Source: Camillea tinctor
Taxonomy: Eukaryota; Ascomycota; Sordariomycetes; Xylariales; Xylariaceae
Reading direction: 5' to 3'
NCBI GenBank assembly: GCA_022578605.1
Contig: MU394073.1
Span: 186,001 to 250,000, forward strand
DNA length: 64,000 nt
The first letter of the stretch is position 1. Every line of letters starts with the position of its first letter. The position numbers and the translations under genes are program-made. The notes under the pieces were generated by a model. It saw nothing but the letters and a program-made list of their open reading frames with translations. It made no database searches and was not told the DNA's origin. Below, piece after piece: positions 44,453 to 55,698 of this stretch.

Positions 44453-45863
44453 TCAGCCCTTTCCAGCCAGGATGTTGGATATTCTCAACGCCAGATCCAG
44501 GATCGAGAGGTGCTCGTCTGCGCCATCCAACAGCCGCTTATCCACCTCGGAGAAGACGAGCGTGATCTTGTTCTTCGCGATATCCGGGATAACCTCGTCG
44601 TTGATGACCGCTCCGTACAACTAGCCGTTTTTGTCAACACATGCTATATGAGATGGGCGGGTAGTAGGCAACCCGGAGTAGAAGAGAAAAAAAGGAGAAA
44701 AAACACTTACCTGCGTGAGGACCTGCCCGGCGCTCCAGCCGTCCGCCACCATCTCCTCCACCACCTTAGCTATAGCCTGGTATGTCGCTCCCGCCGACCG
44801 TGGCTGCATCGCCTTCTGTAGCTTCTCGATCGTCTGATCTGGAATCACGCCAGCGATCTCCTCGATGATCTTCACTGAAACCCTCTTCGCCGCCGCCGCA
44901 CCGTCGTCCACATCCATCGTATCCGCCCCATCGTCATTGCTCCCGCCTTTCTCCTCGTCCTTCTCCACGGCGCCGACCAGCCTCGCAGCGCTCTGCAAGA
45001 ACGTAATCGCCTTACGCAGATCGCCCTCACTGCACTTGATAAGCGCGTCGACAGCGCCGTCCTCGAGCGCGACGCCCTCCTTCAGGGCGATCTCCTCGAG
45101 GCGCCTGCGGGCGTTTCCCTGGTCGAGGCTCTTGAAGCGGAACTTGCTGCAGCGGCTGGCGAGGGGGTCGATGATGCGGGTGACGTAGTTGCAGATGAGG
45201 CAGAAGCGGGTGATCTTGCTGTAGGTCTCCATGGTGCGGCGCAGGGCGCTCTGCGCGTCTTGGGTCATGCTGTCGGCCTCGTCCAGCACGATGATCTTGA
45301 ACGGCGGGCACGGGTACCGCGTCTTGTAACCCGGAGGCGGGTTCGTCAGCTGCATGCGCGCGAAGTCTTTGACCTTCTCCCGCACGATGGATATGCCCCG
45401 CTCGTCGGAGGCGTTGAGCTCGAGCACGCGGGACTTCATCATCTCGGGGCCGTAGAGCTCTTTCGCTAGCGCTAGGATGGTGGATGTCTTGCCGGTTCCC
45501 GGGGGGCCGTAGAAGAGCATGTGAGGAAGCTACAGATAAGACACATATACAAATAAGACGCTGGCCTAAGCAAAGTGGGTGGGGCAGAGAGACTCACATT
45601 GGAAGCTTGCAGCGTCCGCTGAAGGACATTTACCGTGTGATCTTGGGCTGTGACATCGCTAAGGGTTTTCGGCCGGCTAATTTCAATTTGGGTCAGTTTT
45701 GGGCAGGTCAAACATAATATGAGATAGGAGAAGGTTATGAGACGTACTATTTCTCTACCCAAGGTTGTTTCCTAGCGCCCTGCTTCGAATCATCTACTTT
45801 GGAAGTCGACGATCCATTTGCTGCTGCGGCTTTCCGCGCCTTCAGATCAAAGAAGCTCGCCAT
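44453..45863 (-). CDS. RFC2: replication factor C subunit 2 (clamp loader)
   Basis: Four exons: 45748-45863, 45598-45676, 44711-45529, 44453-44620; 393 residues. The N-terminus is [13 protein letters not shown], then [21 protein letters not shown] (RFC box II). Walker A GPPGTGKT lies at 73-80, Walker B DEAD at 148-151, then the sensor stretch [21 protein letters not shown] with the SRC arginine finger motif. The C-terminal collar ends [25 protein letters not shown]. This matches yeast Rfc2/human RFC4-type subunits. The protein loads PCNA at primer ends with the other RFC subunits, in the nucleus. An acidic insert near 265-290 ([18 protein letters not shown]) looks lineage-specific. Confidence 0.93.
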
Positions 45864-46448
45864 AGTCGAGACTCAACTCAGCTTCGTATGATATATGCCC
45901 AGATGGTAACCCGACAGAGAGTAATGTGGGAGCTGGGGTTCGTCAATTGTGTATTCCTTACGTATAGCTGTGAAGTTGTCTTCCGTTGGCAGAGGGACCT
46001 AAAAAGTTGTGACGCGTGAGGACGCGACTTAATTCTGCCTTCAATTAAAGTCCGAATCAAGAAAGCGGTGAGACTCTTTCCCCTAGCTCGTCTCCACTTG
46101 TTTAGGTTATGCCTGGCAGCTAGTAACTAACCCCACTAAACAAGTATTGGGGTATTCTATCACTTATCCTGTCCTATCTCTTTCATCTCTCTCATCTCAA
46201 AATATTCAAAATATTCAGAACATTTAGAACATTAGTTACTACTTCTAAAAGTAGCATTTAAATAACACACCAGCATGCCAAAAATCGGCCATTGAATTGT
46301 GAGTATTTTAATTAGCCAACCCGACATTATTTGTAAAACCAAACGCGATGATGTTACCGCCTGCTTACAGCTATATGCTTCGAGATATCAATCTTCTTCT
46401 CCCCTTACCCCTATACAGCCCAGAAAGAACACCTTGTCAAATTTATTT
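45864..46448. other. intergenic, RFC2 promoter and hydrolase 3' end
   Basis: 585 bases. It has ATTCAAAATATTCA and CATTTAGAACATTAG runs near 46200-46235; no gene or RNA seen. Confidence 0.45.
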
Positions 46449-48263
46449 TCAATCATGTACTAGTTGCCGAAGTCTCTTCTCAATGACTTCTCGTCCTTCA
46501 ATAGTGTTCCATACTTGATGTGGTGCATCATCTACAATATCCCAGTGTCGCAACTGGTGTGTGAGATGCGTCAAGTCTCTCTGGAGATTCTCCCAGTCGC
46601 TGTGCTCCCGCACCTGATCACCGGAACTTACCACGGTTAGAGGAACGTCCTGGACCTGGATTGCTCTACTGCTAGCCACATCCCGCTTTGACAGGGTTGC
46701 TGCTACCAGGTTCTCCTGGAGCTTTGCAAAGATGTATTTCCCCGTCTGGTAGGCCGACTGGCCCCAAACACGATCTTCTTTGTTCCGGCCTTTGAAGAGG
46801 GCCCCCGGGATACGATCTAGTCCGAGTGGAGAAAGTATCCCGCGTATCCATAAGAGAAACCCTCGCCCCGAGTCGCTGAGGCCGTCGAGAAGCTCTTCAT
46901 GAAGCGGGTCGATAAGCAAGAGCCCCTTGATATCCTCGCCGTGGCGAGCAGAGAACACCCGTGAATATATAGAGCCGATACCAGCACTCAACAGGACTGT
47001 TATTCAATCAGCACAGCAAACTCAACGCATAGAAAAGCCCACTACTTACCCCAGGGGCCATCCTCCCCAGCTCTAGCAAGTGCTTCGCTCACAGCCTCGG
47101 CAGCCATTCCTGCGGAAAGGGGTGAAGGAGCAGTATCGCTCTAATATCTCAAATCAGCTCTGGTATTCAAACATCAGGACTTGTAACACTTACCCAAGCA
47201 AATCCCGGGCGGTCAACAAAACAATACCGGCTAATCGATCCATTATTAATAGCATTATCGGCCAACTGCCACAAGCCGTCCTCCACAGGACCTTCTCCCT
47301 CGAGAAGTACGGTGGGCAACTTCATACCCTCCGAATGTGTCTGGTTTCCATGACAGTAAACATGCAACCTATACTTGTCCCCGTCAACCCAGTACAACTT
47401 TCCTGGCGGTGCCAGACCGGCGTCAAGAGCGCGAAGAATGAGAGTAAGGGTCATGAGGATCAGGACGATAACTAGTATGACCACTGATAGGGTGGATACC
47501 AATACGGCCGTCCATTCTACAAGAGTGCGTCGTGTCTCGGCTCGGCCGGTCAGTCGCTGCTCTTCCTCGTTTTTGCCCCATTGGACAAGGCGATCGGTGA
47601 CAAGCGTCCATATAGCCATCAGGAGCGCCCCTATGTTTTACCAATGTCAGGATTTTCTACTTTCTATAACACGAAGCGCGGTGGTCTACTTACAGGCAAC
47701 ACTGACCATGCCTACCCAGCCCTCCTCGTATCTCGTCTTCTCCACAGCGATCAACAAGACCGTATCGATCAACAGAACCGCTCCCATCAGTATACTACAG
47801 ACTCTGACGGGTTTCGATGGTATCGCGAAGAACACCAGCGTGAACAGAAGATTGGCGAGGGCCAAGCTCGAGTAGCTGAATGCGAAGAAGCCCGAACCAC
47901 GAGTGTGAAAACCCGGTGGTGTGACGAAGGTCGACAGGAGCAAGATAAGCCACCATGCAAAGGTGAGCAGAGCAAACAGGAGGGTTGCCCATCGTAGCAC
48001 TCGGACGCTCCAAAGGTTGTATGGCGTGACCTAGGTATAATAAAAATCAGCACATTAGTTCATGGCTAGGTCATTATACACGGTCTCTCCCATGCGCGCA
48101 GAGGTTTCATTACCGCTGGATCATCCGGACTTAGGTAGTGCGCGCTCTCCACTCGGTTTGGCAACAGCCGGGTATGTTCACTAGGAGTCGTGTCGTCTTC
48201 CGCATCTCGGGACGATCCCGGACGGGAGTCGTCCCTTTGGGACCCTCCCCACAGCTTATTCAT
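46449..48263 (-). CDS. multi-pass membrane protein with alpha/beta-hydrolase domain
   Basis: Five exons: 48114-48263, 47694-48030, 47194-47630, 47050-47140, 46449-46996; 520 residues. A hydrophilic N-terminus (MNKLWGGSQRDDSRPGSS) precedes four hydrophobic segments (LRWATLLFALLTFAWWLILLL, SYSSLALANLLFTLVFFAI, VCSILMGAVLLIDTVLLIA, LVSTLSVVILVIVLILMTLTLIL). A hydrolase-like domain then has VYCHGN, VLLEGEGPVEDG, YCFVDRPGFAWSDTAPSPLSAG and GLLLIDPLHE. Fungal genomes carry relatives described as (mitochondrial) integral membrane proteins. The usual GxSxG elbow is not evident; the matching stretch reads LLSAGIGSIYS, so catalytic activity is open. Function unknown. Confidence 0.8.
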
Positions 48264-49153
48264 CTTGCGCGTGAGTTTTCTAATGAGGCTTCGGAGCGGG
48301 TGCGTATTACTAGTGGTAAGCCGGATCGCAAAGTTTAGAACAGGAGCAAATTAGCTTTTGAAAGGATTTTGGTGAAATTTTCAATGGAAACAAAGAAAGA
48401 AAAATTAGACTTCACAGTTAATTGAAAGAGGAAACGACAGCTTCGGCTCTAGCAATAGCTTCGCGCGCAAAGCCTGTTGCTATACGTCATGACTTTGACT
48501 TGTACATAACCCGCCACGCCCCGCGCGTCCCAACTTCTTAGGTACTAGCTAGGAACTTTATTCCCACCTAGGTCTAACGTCCAGCTAAGTAAGTTAGAGG
48601 ACTTGGCACTAAAAAGAATAGCTCCGAGTTGCTAGAACAACTCTTCTTCCCTATAACCTTTTTTTCTCAATCGATCCCATACATCCCAATACAAATATCC
48701 AAGTCACACAGGGTTAGCTCCCAGAAATTGGATCTGCAGGACGGGAGGTACATAACGCACAGCATTGTTTTTTTTTATAGTCTAGTTCGCACATAATAGA
48801 TGGATGCATAGATCGAATATTTATATAATATTGTAGTGTAGGTACATTGAGAATTTCTACTTGATCTCTCTAATAATACAGAACACTGAAGTAAATAAGT
48901 CATGCTAAGCATTTATCCGTCTGCTTCTAAAGTTGTTTCCACCTTCAATCATCATCCTAAACATATATTACTTCTCCCTGCTCAAAGAGCATACATCTCC
49001 TTATCACGAAACCTTCATGCTACCTATAAACGCAGCGAAGAGCGAAACGGGGTGCAGAGATCATGCTAGCTAGGCTAGTCCCAACCGAGACTACATAATA
49101 CTACGAGGAAACAAATAAATAGATACTTAAGGTAGCGATAATTATGGTCGTTA
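48264..49153. other. intergenic, AT-rich
   Basis: 890 bases between the hydrolase start and the next stop. It contains AGGTACTAGCTAGG and CACCTAGGTCTA words (48540-48575) and a T-run at 48768-48777. No gene seen. Confidence 0.5.
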
Positions 49154-50491
49154 TTAGATGTCCTCTTTTGGACTTCCAAAGGCTACGGTGCTCGAACACG
49201 AATGGTGACTGGAACTCGAGCGGGAACCTCGCGATGTGCCCCTTATCCCAGTCAACGACTCTCTCATCTTTTTTCTCATCTCGGGACCTTTGAACGAAAT
49301 CTCCTCGGGGTTATGACCCGGCCCTCCAGATTTGATCGCATCTGATGGTAGGGTATCCATTGGATGACGAACCTGGGGGTTGCCAAGAGTCATATCAGGC
49401 TTCTGGTGTATCTCCTGTTTAAAATGCTGCAAAGCTGGTCCTGAAGACTCCGAGGTTGAGACCCATTCCCTTAATTGTGATAACCAGCGATATTTGCCAA
49501 ACTTTTCTCTACTTTTAGTCGGTTCGGAAACAGAGACATTGCGTCTCCGCCCGCCCATGCCGCTAGATAAGTCGGGGACTACTCCGAGTTGGCCGTGTGA
49601 TGCTCTTTTTCGATGAGTAGGATCTATTTGGTGCGATTTTATGCCCGTAGCCACCTCTGGAACCAGAGATATTCCTTCTAATCTGACTGAGAAATCCCGG
49701 CGTCTGTCTTCAGGCATTGCTAACCGCAAATGATTAGGCTTGGGTACAGGACTAGAGTGCTTCAACTTTTTGTCGATAAGGGGTATGCCCGAGCTTGACA
49801 CAGGACGTTCAAGGCCTGTATATGGCAGAGCTATCAGGCGCGATGTGCTCAATGAAGACGTTGTCTTATGCTGACCCAACGAATTTCGCTTCAACTTAGC
49901 AACCATGGTGGACTTTTGAGAAAATATATGGTCCCCGATTGATTGGCTTTTCGGCAGCTTCGAGCTTCTTTCTTTCGATCCATCTTCCTCGCTACCCTTC
50001 TAGAGGCGAGCATTCTGGACCTCAGATGTAGACAGGCCGAAGAGAGCACTTCGGCGCTGTTTGTTTCTTGTCTTATGCTCTTCCTGTGATGATGATCTAG
50101 GGCGGTCATGTCGATCAGGCTGGGGTCTATCCCCAGAATGACCATCCTTGTCGATTAGCGGATGGTATGATGTTCTATAGGACTTGAAGAAGAATGGGTC
50201 GTATATGCCAGCAGACCCAGCTTGGCCTATTTGTGGGCTAGTATCAGAGGAAAAGCTACAGATCTCCCCTAGTTGGTTCCAAGCAGATTGATCATTTCCG
50301 GATGAAGGGGAAGTGGTTGCTGAGTTGATACTGTTTCCAACACTGGTAGGATATGAGAAGTTTCGGGAAACAGATAGTACGGGATTCTGTGGTGTTGCAG
50401 GGGCTTGGGGAGGTATTATGTCGTCCCTTTGAGGTGAACCAAGAGTAACCGGCGACTTCTGCTTCTTAAATCGGCCAATGAGCCCTACCAT
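49154..50491 (-). CDS. disordered fungal protein interrupted by one in-frame TAG
   Basis: A frame from ATG 50491 (MVGLIGRFKKQKSPVTLGSP) runs to 49154 with a single in-frame TAG at 50000-50002; the codons on both sides form one continuous 446-codon register. Both halves are Ser/Pro/Gln-rich, basic and alike in character. The downstream half alone could start at ATG 49906 and encode 250 residues. The stop may be a nonsense mutation, a sequence error, or be bypassed by a weak in-frame intron (for example GTCCAG...AAAG, 51 bp). Context CTC-TAG-AAG is not a known readthrough signal. The frame is open further upstream to 50620. No known domain. Confidence 0.5.
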
Positions 50492-51441
50492 TTTATGCAG
50501 CGATGGTTCGTGAAATCCACCCAGCCAGTACGAGGCCCAGGTTACTGAAAAATAAGACCGGATGATTCTAGAATCTCCATACGTAGGTGAATTAGTAAAA
50601 ACGGTTACCTTCGACATCAAGTCAGATTCTGTTCTAACTACAGAAACTATAGGGGAGAGGAGAAGGGGGTCAGAATATCACTGATGTTGTACCTGCCTTA
50701 GAAGTATGCGACAAATTCTACTCCCATGTACAACATATTACATATGACTACCTAGGTTACACTACATAATGACTGCGTAATATCTGGTTTAGCGTCTCGT
50801 TTCACCAAAACCTTACCCCGTCGCTTGAGTTTATACTAGTATCTAGGTAGTTATATCTTCCACTTTATCGAACTATTAGTTGAGTCAGGAAAACTTTAGC
50901 ATAAATAGAAAAAAATTAAAATTGACTAGATGCAATCTATCTACATACTCGATAGGTTATATGAATTTAGTAATATGTTCTGTTCAAGATGGGACGAAAT
51001 ACTGGATATAGATGTAGTGTACTACTACATACCTAAAACTATAGCTGGTGGATCGGCACTGCGGCAACTCAAGATCTGTCAAAGAGGGAAAAGCGGGTTT
51101 GATTAAAATGATCTGCTGCAGGGGCCTGGCTGCCAAGAACCTGCAAGGAGGAACCCCGCCAACCCGCCATGCCGACCTTCCAGAGACCCACTCTTGGGGC
51201 CAAACCAAACCAACTGCAACCCTTCCAACTTTAAACTACTTAAGCCGAGCTTCTCATCAGCAACAACACAGAACAAAGACCCCAACCCGAATAAAACTCC
51301 CGCTTCTTTTCCTATCGCGCCACCAACGCCCGACATCGCAAAGAAAAGGGTCTAGCCTAACAAAGCAGTTATTCGTCACCAAACTCTTCCAGCGCTAGTT
51401 TTTACCTTTTCCTACCAGGACGCACATAAGCAACCGCAACT
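50492..51441. promoter_or_regulatory. divergent promoter region
   Basis: 950 bases between divergent genes. The left half is AT-rich with CTACCTAGGTTAC at about 50749. The right half (51100-51440) is less AT-rich and probably the 5' UTR of the next gene; a 116-codon upstream frame there (51048-51398) is not called. Confidence 0.45.
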
Positions 51442-52812
51442 ATGAGCTATCCTCCTGGGCGGTCTCGGGATCTCTCAACGATGCCGGGCTTAACCCTCAA
51501 TACCGGAGTAGCAGCAGCAGGAGCCTCGGTAACCTCACAGTCTCACACCACAACCTCCGGGAAAACGCTACCAGCTCACGCGAACACAAGTATACTGCCA
51601 CCACCACCACCATCAGCTAGCAGCATGATTCCAACTTCCGTCACTCCGGTCCCGCCGCCACAGATCCCATATACCTCAACCTCGAACCTACACCAAGCTC
51701 AGAGCCAGGCTCAGCAAGCCAAGATACATACGCAGTCACAGATACAGACACACCTACATATACAAACACAACCACAACCGCAACCGCAACCCCAGGCCCA
51801 GACCCAGACCCAGACCAAGAACCCACCACCAACACAAAAACAATCCTCCTCACGGTCCTCCTCCCCCGTCCGACCAACTTATAGCCCCATCACCCCGCCT
51901 CTCAACCCGATGGTAGCGCCTACCGCTCCTATACCGTCAGAACGACCAGCATACACCTATAATGCACACTCGAACACAGCGGCAAGCATCCCGCCCCCGC
52001 GCCCGGAGCCTATAGATTTCGACAGCAACCCGGACGTGTTGGCGCTCAAGTCGGCCATCTCGATCCTTCAGATGCAGCGACGTAAGGCAGAAGCAGACAT
52101 GGCGACACTAGACCGAGCCAAGGGCGCAGCGCTTGCGGAACCAGGTGCTTTTGTGCGGGACCTGACTGAGGGGCGCGTCGGTGTTGAGGGGGACCGGCTA
52201 TTCGTAGGTGGCACAAGAGTACGGGACGATGGCGACGGCAGCGACGACGATGACAGTAGCAGCGATGATAGCAGCGATAGTGGAGAGAGAGGAGGGGGAG
52301 GAGAAGCATCTGAGCAGCAAACTGGAGGCAATAATACCGGTGGGATGTCTGCAGGAGCTCAAACTGGTGGCGATGAGACGCCAAAGGCGACAACCACATC
52401 ATCGCGACCTTCCAAAGAAACCGAAGCCAAATCATCAAAACCCACAGCGACAAAGCGTGATCCCGACGCCATGGACACTACAGGAAGTAGTAGCAGCAGT
52501 AGCAGCACCACCGAGCCCAAGCCGTGGACGAAGCTCCCCAAACCCCAGAGCATCGTGCGCTGCCCCCCGATCAACTGGTCCCAGTACGCCGTCGTGGGCG
52601 AGTCCCTCGACAAACTGCACAACGAGCAGCTATCGCGCCCGCCGCAAGGTAGCCCCGCCGTCGTCACGGCCGACGGGCGCTTCGAGTTCCACTACGGGTC
52701 TAGCAACACCGCCAAGCAAGAGCGCCTCGTCGGCGGTGTCGCAGCCCCCTATGCCCCCGGCAAGGATAGGCTGCTCCCGGATAGCAAAAAGTCCAAGGGT
52801 CCGAAACGCTAG
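51442..52812 (+). CDS. Pro/Gln-rich protein with conserved-looking C-terminal region, function unknown
   Basis: Single exon, 456 residues. Residues 1-190 are low complexity: runs of Pro, Ser and Gln (QPQPQPQPQAQTQTQTK). A helical segment (DFDSNPDVLALKSAISILQMQRRKAEADMATLDRAKGAAL) follows, then an acidic Asp/Ser stretch. The compact C-terminal block PKPQSIVRCPPINWSQYAVVGESLDKLH, then VVTADGRFEFHYG and a Lys-rich end, complete it. The C-terminal block looks ordered and is probably what is conserved in relatives. No signal peptide or membrane segment; nuclear location is plausible from the composition. I do not recognise a family. Confidence 0.7.
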   Translation: MSYPPGRSRDLSTMPGLTLNTGVAAAGASVTSQSHTTTSGKTLPAHANTSILPPPPPSASSMIPTSVTPVPPPQIPYTSTSNLHQAQSQAQQAKIHTQSQIQTHLHIQTQPQPQPQPQAQTQTQTKNPPPTQKQSSSRSSSPVRPTYSPITPPLNPMVAPTAPIPSERPAYTYNAHSNTAASIPPPRPEPIDFDSNPDVLALKSAISILQMQRRKAEADMATLDRAKGAALAEPGAFVRDLTEGRVGVEGDRLFVGGTRVRDDGDGSDDDDSSSDDSSDSGERGGGGEASEQQTGGNNTGGMSAGAQTGGDETPKATTTSSRPSKETEAKSSKPTATKRDPDAMDTTGSSSSSSSTTEPKPWTKLPKPQSIVRCPPINWSQYAVVGESLDKLHNEQLSRPPQGSPAVVTADGRFEFHYGSSNTAKQERLVGGVAAPYAPGKDRLLPDSKKSKGPKR

Positions 52813-53859
52813 GATAGAGATAGGGGAAAGAAAAAAAGAAGAGACTTTTTAAAGTCGAACTATGTCAAGCTGAGCTAGTCTTGAAGAAAGTTTAATGACA
52901 AGGCAGATCATATTGGAGTTTGGGGCTTGTCTGTCCTAGATAATTGGAGAGGGGGGTGGGGCGAAAGGGGGGTAGCTCTCGTTGCAACGAGCAAAATGCA
53001 TTTTCAAGAAAGTGATAGAGTTTTTGTGCACCGGGGACTTCCTAACCCCCATATCCCGTTGCGCCCTGCTCCAAGGGAAGGATTATACATACAAAGTTAT
53101 TTACATACCTCCCTATACACGTTAGAAACGAGATCACGATGGTGAAGATAGGGTATATGGGAATTATCAAGGGCGTTTGGGAGGAAAGGGAAAGGGAACA
53201 TGTATGTATCACGACCAGAATGATATATATATACACATAGGCACCTAGATAGGTATAACCATATTATAATTAACCTAGGTATCCCACACACACATAATCT
53301 GATAAATATCTAAAACCAAGTCGCGATATAAAATGTATCGTCAACACCCCCCGACTAAAAACGTATACTATGCGATATCTCGACCAAGGCTCGTTAGCTC
53401 ATGGCATCATGAAGAGAAACAGACCGTAGTGAAGAAATCAACCCTTAAGCAAGCTTACGCGGAAAGCAATCCATTCATTATTCATGTACTGTTTATATCT
53501 CGAGACATGGAAGGGGTCTCGTGACATAAGAACTTCATTTTAGTCTTGATATTTTTTGCCTTGCCTAACTTTGCTCAGCAGTGTGTATAACTGTATAACT
53601 AGAGAGATGCACGCGCACACACACGCACACGCAAACCCTCCTCCCACCTTACGTACGCGCAGGAGGTTTTGAATGAAAAAAAAATGAAAAAGGACTATAT
53701 ATCATTCCTGGGATAAGCTCCTGCCCATGTGCAAAACCCTTGACCTGTGCCAGTATTTGTCTCCTGAACGCCGAGGGAACCAACATGCCATTTTGCTACC
53801 CGCGAAAAAGGCACAAATTGCAAGGATAATCCATACCATCATCACCATCGTCAGCCCGA
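52813..53859. other. convergent intergenic stretch
   Basis: 1.05 kb between two convergent genes. It holds an AT-rich part (53200-53340), an (AC/GC)n run near 53608-53632 and short chance frames. No gene seen. Confidence 0.5.
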
Positions 53860-55698
53860 CTAAAAGTTATCCATACTTTGTTGCACGGACCTACGCAGTT
53901 TTCTGTTGTAGACCTTTCGATCCTCGGGACTGCCCCAATATAGTCGATGCGCCTCAGGATTGACCAGAGTTCTCGGATCGTAACGGGGGCTCTCTTCCTC
54001 TAGGGCAGCCAATATTGCTTCGATATGTTGTTTGACATCCTCGCGGCGACTGGGGTTCGGAAAGTAACAGGGTATACCATCGGCGGTAATACGGTGATGA
54101 TAGACTGGAGGGTCAAATTTGACTCTCGGTTGCTCCTCCGGGAAGCGAGGGCTGAAGTTTATTCTAATGCGAAAAATCCCTCCATCGAAGTTGGTCATTG
54201 GGCGGCCGAAGTAGGTCATAACCCACACAAACGGGTTACCATTTTCCAGCTCCACGTTATGGGTAACATCACCCCGTTTGAAGGCTTCCTTGATTTGGTC
54301 GAATTGCCGGGCCAGATTAACAGCTACCGTAGTACCCTTATTCTTGGAAGATAACCCTTCTGTAGCCCACTTGGCCGACTCGGCATCTAGTGCTGCTTTG
54401 ATGTTATTCAGGCGTCGCAAGAGCTCGGTATAGTTGAAAACACCGTCCATGGTATTGTTACTGCCTTCGAACGGCATGCGGGTGAATGACTGGCCATCGC
54501 TCACTTCTTGCATCGCCTTTTGGATGGTCTGAACATACGAGTCGTAGTACCATAGAAACCGGCGTTTCAATAGATCCTTGAAGGGTTCCCATGGCACGCT
54601 AGAGTCGTCGATGTCAATGTCATCCTCCGAGTCATATTCATAGTCCTCCGGATGGGCGACGGTTTGCGTCTGGGCGTTTGCAGATGCGATGCTCGTGCTA
54701 GAAAGTCCTAGGTATTCTTCGAGTTTCTGAATGATAGAAATACGTAGTGTCTCGTGTCGGATCTATAATTAGGTTAGTCACCAGTGCTATAGCGTAAATC
54801 GAATAAGACGGCTTGCCTTGGCGATATAGCACTTCTGGTTCTCCTTATCCGAGATGTCGTTGGCCTCCTCGAAACCAGGTTCGTTCTCATATGGGTTCGA
54901 CGACATCAGGCTCTGTATAGAGAGGAGGATCGATTCTAGGCCCTGGGCAGCGGACCACTCTTCTCCCCGTTCGCCTCGCCATGTCCTAGCACCGGGATTA
55001 GACTTATCGATCGCGGTGGAGGGCAGGAGAATGTCTTTTACCCGAGGATAGACCTATACGCAAGTTAGAGGATCCCGAAGTTGCTAGATATCTTGAGGTA
55101 AGGCTAAAGTTCTTACAAGCACACCTTCCCAGACGAATATATGTTTGGGTTGAAGCGACACCGCCCACTATTTGTCGTCGTAGCTGTAACTGAAGGCGAC
55201 TTGCGTGGATATTCTTAAGGTGGGGTAAAACGAGTTAGCGATTCTTTGCGAGAGAGAGGTAACAATACATCAGACTACTTTTTAACACACCTTTGTTGAA
55301 TTTTACGGAAAACTTGGTGATACCAGTAAGTATATACAACAGAATTCGGAGTCAAAACAGGCGGCTAGTATACTGACCTCGAAGAAACCAAACTCGTAAG
55401 GAGTCTCGTGAGGGCCGATTATTAGAGCCTTGACATTACGGACATCTCGATCGCGAAAGGCAACGGCGAGGGCTGGCGTTAAGGAAGGCGAAGCAGGTCA
55501 GCAAGAGGGTTCAGGGGGGGAAATGTACGATCATGTAAGGATGAGAACAAGGAACCGTTCGCGTACAGAGATCAGAGCTTCTTTGGAGCTCACCGATTTC
55601 CTATAAATCATAACACACAGGAGGAATCAGTCACGTTGCTATTGTAGAAGGTAGGTAGATAATACCTTGGTGATGCGAATGATAGACTGGTCAGCCAT
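53860..55698 (-). CDS. UBE2Z-like ubiquitin-conjugating enzyme with a second UBC-like domain
   Basis: Eight exons: 55666-55698, 55567-55600, 55378-55472, 55291-55312, 55117-55213, 55042-55053, 54817-54985, 53860-54762; 454 residues. The N-terminal UBC fold reads IIRITKEIGEL, VKALIIGPHETPYEFGFFEFSVKF, NPNIYSSGKVC with catalytic Cys93, then LGTWRGERGEEWSAAQGLESILLSIQSLM, the UBE2Z pattern. After an acidic linker (DYEYDSEDDIDIDD) a second UBC-like domain spans about 310-454 (FVWVMTYFGRPMTNFDGGIFRIRINF, FPEEQPRVKFDPPVYHH) and keeps a Cys at 386 (DGIPC). Exon 6 is only 12 nt and intron 7 has a GC donor (AAG|GCAAGC). It should accept ubiquitin from E1; the status of the second domain is unknown. 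Confidence 0.87.
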
